Source: a virus | DNA length: 33,027 bases | Virus record (IMG/VR): IMGVR_UViG_3300025141_000419 | Location: 1-33,027 of that record | Strand: one strand, 5' to 3' | In this document: positions 5,452 through 13,609 of the stretch, one piece after another | Layout of the letters: every line of letters begins with the position of its first letter | How positions within the stretch are numbered: position 1 is the first letter of the stretch | Made by a program: the position numbers and the translations under genes | The notes under the pieces: generated by a model | What the model saw: the letters and a program-made list of their open reading frames with translations, nothing else | Told to the model about the DNA's origin: nothing | Databases searched by the model: none

Positions 5452-6630
5452 TTACACCGGTAGCAAAACATCGACCGTTATCCCCTCGACCTTACGGTCG
5501 CCTGACTTGTTAATTCCTTCTGCAACCTTGGTCCACGATAGTCCGTTGTCCGTACTCTTGCAGATATCGCCACCGTCGGCACCAGATGAGCCGCCGTCGC
5601 TACCTGCCCACCAGTTCCCGTCGCCGTCTGCACAAATGCAATTTAGGTTACCTTCGTCGGGGAGTGTTTGGCGCGTGCCTTGGATTGTTATTGTTTTTCC
5701 ACTCACATCAGCAGCAAGCGTACGCGCAGTATCACGCACGACAACCCGACCATCGCCGGCCGCCATTCGTTTTGCGTTGTTGCCGGATAAGCCGTCACCA
5801 TTTGAATCTTGAAGCTGGGTTTTACTACTAAAATCAGTGGTGTCGCTGGAGGCAGCTGCGCGTAGGTGCGGATTGCCGCCGTGCTTAACTAGAGCCACAA
5901 GTGTGTCGTTGGTGTATGCGAGATCCTGTATTATCTCACTGCTAAACGTCGCGTGTAACGCAAACGATTGAGCATTGTCGCTCGAATAATATAATTTACC
6001 GCCGATGCCGAACCACCACTTGCCTTCTCCGTCACTGGTCAATGCATAGATTCCATTTGTGTAAACTGTGCCTATGTCGGTCAATCCACTAATATCTACC
6101 GCCGACCAGCTTGTGCCGTTCGTTGAACGATAAATATACTTGTTCGATGAAGTTAAAAGCCCAGCGGTCACCCAGACATCGTTTCCCCATAGAACAGTTT
6201 TTTGCTTTAGATTTCCCGTAGGTTGGTTTGAACCGCCAAGATTAATCTCACCCCAACGCACTCCGTCTGTTATATCACCATCGTCGTCGTAGATAATCTC
6301 CGGATTATTCTTAGCAGCAACTGCGACGTAGAAAGGGTCGCCACTACCATCATGTCCGTAAGCGATATCAACGATATCCCAGTTATCGTTATTAGCCCCG
6401 GCCTTATACATGTTGTTTTCCCATTCTGCGGGATCACCATCATCAGCAAGTTCAACCCACGAGACATAGGCGTCGTCGAAAGCTGCAACAACTCGGGATG
6501 CACTAACCGCTTCACCACCACCACCTGCCGCTGCGGTCTGACCTGCGATCTTTGAGATCTGAGCCACTGTTTTGCCGCTTACTTTCGCTATGCTTGAATA
6601 GGAAATTCCATTAATTTTGTTGACACCCAT
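5452..6630 (-). CDS. BNR-repeat beta-propeller protein, probable tail fibre or virion appendage
   Basis: The 392-residue product opens with the segment VNKINGISYSSIAKVSGKTV (around residues 3-22), seen at the start of phage structural appendages. A Gly/Asp/Ser-rich domain follows with repeated blades of the type YRSTNGTSWSAV, YYSSDNAQSF and CKSTDNGLSWTKV, each an S-x-D/N-x-G-x-x-W Asp-box. Asp-box propellers bind or cleave glycans; no catalytic residues could be assigned. The gene starts directly after the stop of the preceding fibre-like gene, with GGAG upstream, so the two products are probably assembled together on the virion surface. Confidence 0.8.
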   Translation of the reverse strand: MGVNKINGISYSSIAKVSGKTVAQISKIAGQTAAAGGGGEAVSASRVVAAFDDAYVSWVELADDGDPAEWENNMYKAGANNDNWDIVDIAYGHDGSGDPFYVAVAAKNNPEIIYDDDGDITDGVRWGEINLGGSNQPTGNLKQKTVLWGNDVWVTAGLLTSSNKYIYRSTNGTSWSAVDISGLTDIGTVYTNGIYALTSDGEGKWWFGIGGKLYYSSDNAQSFALHATFSSEIIQDLAYTNDTLVALVKHGGNPHLRAAASSDTTDFSSKTQLQDSNGDGLSGNNAKRMAAGDGRVVVRDTARTLAADVSGKTITIQGTRQTLPDEGNLNCICADGDGNWWAGSDGGSSGADGGDICKSTDNGLSWTKVAEGINKSGDRKVEGITVDVLLPV

Positions 6631-7557
6631 CTAGCTTAACTCCAGATGACTTGACTCCGGATTAAAATATATAACATTGGCTGTGTTCGTGCAATAACCA
6701 ATGCACCTCACGATGTCGCCCGTGCCGGATGGCAATGTCGTGTCCATTGATGCAGCCGTCGTTGAAAGATATACCGGTAAGCCCGATATAAAGTTAGACA
6801 GGTAGGTGGTTGCGTCGAAAAATCCGCGCAACAAAACTCCATCAGACGAAGAAGAACCAAGCGCAATACCCAACAAGCCATCACTCGTAGCAATTGCATC
6901 TGCGTCAGTCTCTGTCCATGCGCCACTGCTGTTAAGGTAATAGATTTTACCGGCGGTCAGGTTCCCGGTTCCGAATGTCACCACTTCGCCGCCGCCTGTG
7001 TTGTCCGCGAGAGACGTGGGATCGTGGTGAACGTCGAGGGCGGTCTTTGGAGAGTCGGTGGCTATCCCTACTTTATCCTCAGAACCATCCACAAATACCA
7101 TGTGAGTTTGATTGTCCGATTCAACTCGGAAATCTATCAGAGAGCTATCACCACCGATACCGTGCTGCTCATTGATTACTACCTCTGGAACGGCGCCATC
7201 TAATCGCAAACCTTCCCTAACTACTCCCTGATCATTAACCTTAAATACAATGTGTTTGTTCATTGTCTTGTTTTCAATCACGATGTTGTTGGATGAGTTA
7301 ACGCCAATCGTCGCCATATCGGTGCCAGCTTCTTGAAAGAGAATACTAGGCTCCGTGGCATTTAGCGTTAAGATTTCTGTGGGGCTGGTTGTGCCGATGC
7401 CTACCCTGCTAGCCTCTGCATGCAAGATCTGCGATCCGCTGGGTCGGAGTGTTATGGTGTCTTGGCCAAAATCAATGTATGTTTTATCGCCGGTTACATC
7501 TTGTTCGTAATATATGTCGCCGCGCTTAACGGAGCCTGTGGTAAATTTATACGACAT
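6631..7557 (-). CDS. tail-fibre-like structural protein with VGIGTTSP motifs
   Basis: The 308-residue product contains ASRVGIGTTSPTEILTLN near residue 52 and the variant EDKVGIATDSPKTALDV further on. These belong to a beta-rich repeat common in phage tail fibres and decoration proteins from environmental phages. The C-terminal 120 residues are Ser/Thr/Gly-rich and may form a receptor-binding head domain. The ATG has GGAGGGTGAGAC upstream. It pairs with the downstream Asp-box propeller protein. I see no chaperone or endosialidase-type cleavage domain at its end. Confidence 0.8.
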   Translation of the reverse strand: MSYKFTTGSVKRGDIYYEQDVTGDKTYIDFGQDTITLRPSGSQILHAEASRVGIGTTSPTEILTLNATEPSILFQEAGTDMATIGVNSSNNIVIENKTMNKHIVFKVNDQGVVREGLRLDGAVPEVVINEQHGIGGDSSLIDFRVESDNQTHMVFVDGSEDKVGIATDSPKTALDVHHDPTSLADNTGGGEVVTFGTGNLTAGKIYYLNSSGAWTETDADAIATSDGLLGIALGSSSSDGVLLRGFFDATTYLSNFISGLPVYLSTTAASMDTTLPSGTGDIVRCIGYCTNTANVIYFNPESSHLELS

Positions 7558-7560
7558 GTC

Positions 7561-7899
7561 TCACCCTCCGTCATATGTAGTTTGCTCACCATCTTCAAAG
7601 GTGATAATTGTTTTATTAGATGGGTGAGGCTTAACGTGCACTTTCAAAAAATCATCCAAAGAATCAAAAATTGCAATACCGCCGCGTGGTGGGGGGAATA
7701 ACCAATGAATGATGCAGTGGCCCGAAGCTAGCGAAACTCCTTCAATTACAACTCCCTCGCCGCTCACTCCGGTTTCATCGCTCTGGCGACATACGGTAAA
7801 AGTTCTAATGCCCCGTGGGGCTAGGCGAGGGGGAGGTTTCGGTTTTAAATCTTCGGCGTCCTCCGTGTTGGCCATTTCTATAATATTGTCATCAGTCAT
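7561..7899 (-). CDS. 113-residue unknown protein upstream of the fibre genes
   Basis: I use ATG at 7899 (MTDDNIIEMANTEDAEDLKP), which has GGAGATTACAC upstream, rather than the longer open frame. An acidic N-terminus and a Pro-rich linker (PKPPPRLAPRG) are followed by FTVCRQSDETGVSGEGVVIEG, then CIIHWLFPPPRG and HPSNKTIITFEDGE. The pattern resembles small proteins found in many phages whose role is unknown. It overlaps the upstream coiled-coil gene by eight bases. Confidence 0.7.
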   Translation of the reverse strand: MTDDNIIEMANTEDAEDLKPKPPPRLAPRGIRTFTVCRQSDETGVSGEGVVIEGVSLASGHCIIHWLFPPPRGGIAIFDSLDDFLKVHVKPHPSNKTIITFEDGEQTTYDGG

Positions 7900-8083
7900 G
7901 TGTAATCTCCGACGTGGCAGGGGGTTTATCTTCATCCATAACTCCTTCTGTGAAAACGTGTTCTTCCATATTATGACACATTTTTCTTAGAGTGTTAACT
8001 TTGGCTTTCAGTTCTCCGATGGTTTTATTAAGCTGTTCAATTGTGTCTAACAATGAGGCGCAGGATGCTCGTTCGTTCTTCAT
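7892..8083 (-). CDS. 63-residue coiled-coil protein
   Basis: The product begins MKNERASCASLLDTIEQLNK and residues 10-40 form a strong heptad pattern (L-x-x-x-I-x-x-L ... L-x-x-K-V-x-x-L). It could be a small oligomeric protein. AGGAG precedes the ATG. No signal peptide or lipobox is evident, although the short cysteine-containing N-terminus could be mistaken for one. It lies between the secreted protease and the fibre-associated gene. Confidence 0.68.
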   Translation of the reverse strand: MKNERASCASLLDTIEQLNKTIGELKAKVNTLRKMCHNMEEHVFTEGVMDEDKPPATSEITHD

Positions 8084-8091
8084 GTTTTCTC

Positions 8092-8880
8092 CTAATTAGG
8101 TTCAGTTATTACCCGGCTCCAATCGATTTTGTGTGCCGGTGCGACAAGGACGACATTTTGTAACACTTGGGGGCCAAATTCAGTTGCACCCACGTCAATA
8201 GCCACTACATATCCTATATAGCGACCCTTCGCATCAAAAACGCCAGACCCAGATGAGCCGCTCCATGCATACGAATTCATATATAAGTATTGGGTGCCCC
8301 CAAACCCTGCGATAGTGCCCTCAATGGTCAGCAGGCCGATCGTGTTCGGGTACCCGCTGTAAACTACTTTATTTAACACGGAGTAGGCGTACCGCCATTG
8401 CGTCTTTCGTGGGAGGTCGCGAGGAATCGAAATTGGCTCGCGGCCCGCAATTTGTTCGGTCTGTATGATGGCATAATCTAAATCAGGATCAATGGTAATA
8501 TATTTCAGACAAGGGTATACTTCCTCATTATGAACCAGCGTGGTGAAAGCACACGGGCCCTGAAGGCCATGCATAACAGTGACAACAAAATATTTGTCAT
8601 ACGCCTTAAAGTATGTGCCTGTTGCACTAGAAAAATATCCCGGCTCAGGGCCGAGCGAGACCACCTTTACGGCACTTTCTCGGGATTTTTTAATGGCCCT
8701 CTGGTAGGAAACAGGGTATATTTTAGAATAGTTTTTAGATTCCATCTCGCTAAACTCCGGCTCTGTTCCGGATAAAGTGGCACTATATACAGCGAACAAG
8801 GGCAAAAATACGATAATGGTGGCGGCCGCAAATAATTTAAGAAATCTAGCAATATAATATTTAAACTTTATCATTGTCAC
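8092..8880 (-). CDS. trypsin-like serine protease with N-terminal membrane anchor or signal
   Basis: The 262-residue product begins with a basic segment and a hydrophobic stretch (about residues 14-34, FLKLFAAATIIVFLPLF), then a linker and a chymotrypsin-fold domain. The likely triad is His104 (VVTVMHGL), Asp135 (DPDLDYAII) and Ser210 in WSGSSGSGV. C110 and C124 could form a disulfide. No PDZ domain is present, unlike DegP. It is probably exported or held in the host envelope; it may process virion or host proteins. The start is GTG at 8880 (GTGA overlap) or the ATG two codons later. Confidence 0.85.
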   Translation of the reverse strand: MTMIKFKYYIARFLKLFAAATIIVFLPLFAVYSATLSGTEPEFSEMESKNYSKIYPVSYQRAIKKSRESAVKVVSLGPEPGYFSSATGTYFKAYDKYFVVTVMHGLQGPCAFTTLVHNEEVYPCLKYITIDPDLDYAIIQTEQIAGREPISIPRDLPRKTQWRYAYSVLNKVVYSGYPNTIGLLTIEGTIAGFGGTQYLYMNSYAWSGSSGSGVFDAKGRYIGYVVAIDVGATEFGPQVLQNVVLVAPAHKIDWSRVITEPN

Positions 8881-11800
8881 ACCTGCCTCTGGTAACTAAA
8901 GAAGACAGGAAGCTCCTGCAGGCCCGCTTTTTTAGCAAACCATATCAAGTCTTCGTTTCCTGTGATCTTTACGCGTCGGTTTTGTCCCACGGCAACGTAC
9001 ACAGGCGCTTGGGCACCGTTCTTAATAAAGTTGCGATACATCCCATCAAATGCATCCATCGGGGCACGAAATTCTCGGCTGATGTATTCAAGCAACTCTT
9101 CCACCGGAACCATAACATGGTATGCCATGTTGGTCGTGTCCATGGGCACATCGTATATACGCACCGATCCGTCGGCCCAGTCTTCCACCACTTGATCGAT
9201 TGTTTGTCGGGGGGTCACCATTGGTCGCGATGGTTCGCGGATTGAGGCCGCGTTGCCGGCCATTCCTCCAAACCCTCCGAGGGTTCCACCTACATACTCT
9301 TTCAGGATCTTGGATTCTCGGACGGTTCGAATGGTACCCCGCGTATTAGTCCTGTGAATTGGGCTGATGCGCAGCACCCGAAGCCCCCTCACTTTAAGAA
9401 GTCCGGGAATCAAAATCCTGTCCCGATATTTTACGCGGCTGATAGAACCTAACAACTCAAATTTGACCTCGTACGTTCCCAACAGTGCTTGTGGGGTGTT
9501 TTGTGTATCTCCCACTGTGCGAACAGTGGTCACACCTTCGATTCCACGGATTTCAGTTTGTGTTTCCTGAACTTCTCCTCCGACATCCTTCTGGATAGAT
9601 ACATCTATTCTAATGCTATACAACCTCAAGTCATAATTTGGATCCTTCTCTTGTAAAAGCCTCTCAACCCTCTCAATCTGCTGTTCTACGCTCTCTCCCA
9701 CAGGCTGCGGCTCTCCAAGCGTACCCGCGAGTGGCTCTCCACGTTGAACGCCGCTATAATCGCGCACAGTGCCACCAAACGCCCCCAGCTTGTTGAGTTG
9801 GTCCTTGACATACTTCTCCCAAGTCGATGGCTTGCCAAGATTGTTGGTGTCATCCATCTCAATATTGGGAATGTCGCGGGCAAAATTGAGGCGCCTCGTT
9901 GCTAGCGGCAGGACATACTTATAGTAACCAACCCATTTCTCAACCTCACCCATGTTGCCCCAGTTATCTCTAATCCATTTTGCTGTCGCTACCGCCCTTT
10001 CTGCCCACACGTCCGAGCCAGAAGCGACCTGTGCTGCATACATACTGTCGATGCGCTGGATTGAAACCTCAAGACGCTTGCCCGAAAGAACCTCGTCTTT
10101 GTTTGCGTCTGCGAGTGCTTTGATGGTGGCAAATCTCGTGCCGATAACGTCTTTGGCTGCGTCTTCTATCATGTCAGGGTTGTCGTTAAAGTATTTAACC
10201 ATAGCCTTAACTGCTTCGATAGTCTCTTCTCCAGACCGAGCATCCACAAAAATCTCAAACTTCCAGTTAACTAGTTGAGTTCGATATCCACTACCTTTGA
10301 GGCTTGATTCGGCGTGGATAATAAAGCGAGAGTTTCCCTTCAGCACAGACAACCACGGAGGTCCTCGTCTCTGTTGTTTGTATTTGTCTCCCAGCGCAAG
10401 CTGCTGTTGTGCGCGGTCGGGCCCATCGTGAAACTCTGAGTAACGCTGCTTTAAAGCATATGCCATTTCCTGATTGAGTGTCGGGTTCTCGATGCGAGGT
10501 CTGTCGGCGGCGGCGCCTCCAATCGAAGGAGAGCCAAACATCTTGCTGTATAGCCCGTCGATCATCCCTTCTTGACCTTCATCGAACGCCCACATCTTAT
10601 ACTCATTTGGAATTGAGCCAAGTTCGCCGCCTAGGTTGTTGATGGCGCTGTGGTGGTTTTCGGAGAGCCTGAACCAAAACTCGACGGCGCTGCTGTTATC
10701 ATCATCGTATACATGCCAGTGTCGAAGATCGGTCTCTGTCAATTCGGTGCGCGTGCGATCATAGGCTGTCTTGGCTATGAACTCACCTTTCACCAGATTC
10801 CTGCGTACATTCTCTACGATCTCCGGGTAGTTATCTGCAAAGTTTTCTTTGACTTGCTCGGCAAACTGCTCAAACTCCCACTTGGCTTCGTCGGGATCGC
10901 TAGCTGCCTCTTGGTGAGTCATGCGAATCTCTATCTCAAGGTGTGCGGTTTTTGCTGGCTCGGGATCACCCAATTCCCAATTGGGATCGGCTCCCGTTAG
11001 CATTGTAACCTGCCACTCAGTCTCACCTTCGCCGGGCAGATCCCATTCGATGTTATCGATCTCAATCTCAGATGAGAAGTCTCGGGCTTCGCGACCCCAA
11101 GTGTTGCCGGGGATCGGATGGAAATTGTCGTCATAGTCGCCGGAGCCTGCTTCTACCGCAGGGTAAGAGTCGCCACCATCGCGCACTACAATGTCTGGCC
11201 ATCCCAAGTCAATCTGAAGATTGCAGTAGGCGTTCATATAGATATAGTGTCCTTCGCCGCCGTGTTCATCTGGACCCATCACTTGTGCATCAATGCTGGA
11301 GTTGTCGTCTTCATATTCGCTCGCCACTTCGTCCAATGCTTCTTGGATTGCTTGTTCGTCGACAACGCCCGTGAACGCAACGCTGGGGTTCTGGCGCTGG
11401 AGCCACTCAAGCATCTCTGCGAATTCTTCCGGGTTGCGTGAATGTTCGCCGTCTTCTTGGACATTCGTAACGCCCATATTGCTGATGAACCAACTGATAT
11501 GATCCCAGACTTCATCGGGAGGTGCTTCGTTGGAGCGCCCCTTGATTTGGTATAGGTTGTTGCCTCCGTATCCTTCGGCTTCCCAAGTCATCGTGACATA
11601 GGACGAGGATGCTTTGCGTTTGCCTTGGCGCTTGCGGAGCGACACCAGCACACCGCGAGAGTCTGACCCGCAGTGTCCCATTCGCTCGCCTTCGACATCA
11701 CAGTTAGACACGTTTAAGTTATACCAGTACGAGCCGTCATCGAATTCGTGGATAACATAGTCTGGGTCCTCGCGGTTCTCTAAATCTTGTTTGGCTGTGT

Positions 11801-12449
11801 TGTATGCTGAGTTGATATCGTCTTCGTTCTTAATCAATTCATAATTGGTGGGCTCGTCATTAAGCCAAGCAAACAACTCATTATACTGCGAGTACCACGA
11901 ACGAAACTCTTGCATCATATAGGTTTGCAACCACTCTTTTACTTTCTCAACCTTCTCCGATTCCACGCCGGCTTTGCTTAGGGCTTTCACAGCTTTCATA
12001 AATGACTTACGCCAGGTGCCGGCGGGCTTACCCCACGCTGCGTTTACATTCTGGACAACGAAGGCGATCTTCTTGTTCCGTTCGATCATTTCATCGTCGT
12101 ACGACTTGCGCTGCTGTGGTCCAACGTCGCGGTCAACGCGGTAGGGGGTGATTGTTCGGGCATCAACCTTAGTTGTTCCGTCGCTGTTGGTAGCTACTTG
12201 GATCTCGTCTTCAAAGTTTTCCTCCATGAAGCTGAACCACCGCTTTTTTAGGACATCGTGGGTGTATGCAGAGGGAAGTGTGTGGTCCTTCCACTGGTTG
12301 CCCGCGTACATCTTTGCCTTCTCGGGCGCGTTTGCCATCGCATTCTCAATAAAGTCGACAATCTTTTCGGGGAGACCTATATCTCTCAACCCTTCCGTTA
12401 AAACTTCTTCTCGAAGATACTCGAACCAATTTCCTGTAGAAATATCCAT
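8877..12449 (-). CDS. 1190-residue composite protein, PcfJ-like and ParB-like regions
   Basis: The largest gene here. It starts MDISTGNWFEYLREEVLTEG, similar to T4 capsid-targeting peptides. Residues about 230-325 include SNCDVEGERMGHCG, LVSLRKR, YVTMTWEAEG and LYQIKGRSNEAPP, the arrangement of PcfJ-like domains (EG-x-x-M-x-HC, SLR, QIKG-x-x-N). The last 70 residues (PVYVAVGQNRRVKITGNED, then ELPVFFSYQRQV) look like a ParB/sulfiredoxin-type fold. The middle is long, acidic and unrecognised. GGAG precedes the ATG. It may be packaged in the capsid and injected, but this rests only on the N-terminus. The function is unknown. Confidence 0.8.
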   Translation of the reverse strand: MDISTGNWFEYLREEVLTEGLRDIGLPEKIVDFIENAMANAPEKAKMYAGNQWKDHTLPSAYTHDVLKKRWFSFMEENFEDEIQVATNSDGTTKVDARTITPYRVDRDVGPQQRKSYDDEMIERNKKIAFVVQNVNAAWGKPAGTWRKSFMKAVKALSKAGVESEKVEKVKEWLQTYMMQEFRSWYSQYNELFAWLNDEPTNYELIKNEDDINSAYNTAKQDLENREDPDYVIHEFDDGSYWYNLNVSNCDVEGERMGHCGSDSRGVLVSLRKRQGKRKASSSYVTMTWEAEGYGGNNLYQIKGRSNEAPPDEVWDHISWFISNMGVTNVQEDGEHSRNPEEFAEMLEWLQRQNPSVAFTGVVDEQAIQEALDEVASEYEDDNSSIDAQVMGPDEHGGEGHYIYMNAYCNLQIDLGWPDIVVRDGGDSYPAVEAGSGDYDDNFHPIPGNTWGREARDFSSEIEIDNIEWDLPGEGETEWQVTMLTGADPNWELGDPEPAKTAHLEIEIRMTHQEAASDPDEAKWEFEQFAEQVKENFADNYPEIVENVRRNLVKGEFIAKTAYDRTRTELTETDLRHWHVYDDDNSSAVEFWFRLSENHHSAINNLGGELGSIPNEYKMWAFDEGQEGMIDGLYSKMFGSPSIGGAAADRPRIENPTLNQEMAYALKQRYSEFHDGPDRAQQQLALGDKYKQQRRGPPWLSVLKGNSRFIIHAESSLKGSGYRTQLVNWKFEIFVDARSGEETIEAVKAMVKYFNDNPDMIEDAAKDVIGTRFATIKALADANKDEVLSGKRLEVSIQRIDSMYAAQVASGSDVWAERAVATAKWIRDNWGNMGEVEKWVGYYKYVLPLATRRLNFARDIPNIEMDDTNNLGKPSTWEKYVKDQLNKLGAFGGTVRDYSGVQRGEPLAGTLGEPQPVGESVEQQIERVERLLQEKDPNYDLRLYSIRIDVSIQKDVGGEVQETQTEIRGIEGVTTVRTVGDTQNTPQALLGTYEVKFELLGSISRVKYRDRILIPGLLKVRGLRVLRISPIHRTNTRGTIRTVRESKILKEYVGGTLGGFGGMAGNAASIREPSRPMVTPRQTIDQVVEDWADGSVRIYDVPMDTTNMAYHVMVPVEELLEYISREFRAPMDAFDGMYRNFIKNGAQAPVYVAVGQNRRVKITGNEDLIWFAKKAGLQELPVFFSYQRQV

Positions 12450-12491
12450 TAATTAAACTCCATCATTATAATTAGTTGTTTTTATCAGTAT

Positions 12492-13250
12492 CTACGCAAA
12501 AGGCTCCGTCTTTAATAGTTCGGCGGTGTCCTGCCAGTTCTCAACTTCGTGTGTGGTGCCATTGGGGTGGGCGCTCAGCACTTGAGCTATAGTGTGGTCA
12601 TTTCCAGGAAACGGAATCCGGTCTCCCACAAAATGAATCTCATTGTCCTGCAGGGCCTCTCTAAAATACCTATCAATAATCTGTGATTTATCGTTCCCTC
12701 GATTAAATATATCAATGCTCACTGCGCCCCCTATTACAAACTCTAGCTCTGTATATTTTTGCGCAAGCGCTTTAACTATGCGCTTGCGCTCGTTGTGTTC
12801 TGCGTCGTAGCCCGCATAATTGGCGCGCTGGGCGGCAGAAGCGTTTCGGCCTACGATCGAAAAGTTTAACATGCCCGCGCGCTCTTCGAGATGGCGGCCT
12901 GTCTTGGTGTGATAGTTTGATTTTGCCACATATGCATTAAGAGAGCGCACTAAATTCCGGGGAGATATAAACTCGTTTTCATATAAAAGATCCCACTCGT
13001 TCATTCCAGAATAATTTACTTGATCGCGGCGCTGATAGAATGTATTGGCCATGCACGCGAACACCCCGTGGACTTCGTTCATAATGGGTATCCCCAATTG
13101 CTCTATTATTCTCACAAAAGAACCCCCCGACACGATATACACCTCTCTTGTCTTCATCCATTTTAAAAATGCCGTTGCAAAGGTCGGATCTATTTTAGCT
13201 TTGGGGGGAGTTAGTGTCCCATCCACATCAAACAAATAAACAGAAGACAT
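12492..13250 (-). CDS. phosphomannomutase-like HAD-family enzyme
   Basis: The 252-residue product has the length and motif order of eukaryote-type phosphomannomutase (HAD subfamily IIB): FDVDGTLTPPKAKID (nucleophile Asp8, Asp10), IVSGGSFVRI, EERAGMLNFSIVGRNAS (sugar-phosphate binding cap), VIGGAVSIDIFNRGNDKSQI, and HFVGDRIPFPGNDHTIAQ (metal-binding Asp). This enzyme normally interconverts mannose-6-phosphate and mannose-1-phosphate, the route to GDP-mannose. It may instead be a phosphatase. GGAGATAAAAA precedes the ATG. A possible use is in making or altering surface glycans. Confidence 0.85.
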   Translation of the reverse strand: MSSVYLFDVDGTLTPPKAKIDPTFATAFLKWMKTREVYIVSGGSFVRIIEQLGIPIMNEVHGVFACMANTFYQRRDQVNYSGMNEWDLLYENEFISPRNLVRSLNAYVAKSNYHTKTGRHLEERAGMLNFSIVGRNASAAQRANYAGYDAEHNERKRIVKALAQKYTELEFVIGGAVSIDIFNRGNDKSQIIDRYFREALQDNEIHFVGDRIPFPGNDHTIAQVLSAHPNGTTHEVENWQDTAELLKTEPFA

Positions 13251-13253
13251 TTT

Positions 13254-13601
13254 TTATCTCCAAAATAATTGAACCCCAATCATTACGAAAGAGAGAATTA
13301 CACAAATCATAGTCTTGGTCGTGAACATGCTTTCATTTAAAAAGTACCATGTCAAAAGCGGAAACGTCAAATACGACATGGAGAAAATTAAAAACCGAGG
13401 GCCCCAAACTTCTCCCCACTCTTCGTAGCACAGCTTGATGCCGTACCAAAAGCATATCCCTGTGGGGATGGAGTATGCTGCAGCCGCTAAAATGGGCTTG
13501 TCTTTCCACCAATCCCACACGAATTGTGAGTTAAGTTGAAACCACCCGAGCGTTTGCCCTATTGCAAAAAGAGTGCATGCCAAAAAAAGTTTATACGTCA
13601 T
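13254..13601 (-). CDS. small four-helix membrane protein, EamA/SMR-like
   Basis: The 115-residue product has four hydrophobic segments: about residues 3-20 (YKLFLACTLFAIGQTLGWF), 37-55, 68-87 and 95-113. It also has conserved-looking polar and aromatic loops (WDWWKDKP, YEEWGEVWGPR). Length and topology resemble half of a drug/metabolite transporter or an SMR protein, but no substrate signature is visible. It sits between the phosphomannomutase-like gene and a methylase-like gene with 3-8 base spacing. A nucleotide-sugar or lipid-carrier role would fit the neighbour but is speculative. Confidence 0.75.
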   Translation of the reverse strand: MTYKLFLACTLFAIGQTLGWFQLNSQFVWDWWKDKPILAAAAYSIPTGICFWYGIKLCYEEWGEVWGPRFLIFSMSYLTFPLLTWYFLNESMFTTKTMICVILSFVMIGVQLFWR

Positions 13602-13609
13602 GCTTCATC

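Noticed and set aside
12457-12491. Promoter for the 1190-residue gene around TATAAT before 12449
   Set aside because: A TATAAT is present, but the position 17 bases upstream holds AGATAC, not a -35, and no extended -10 is present.
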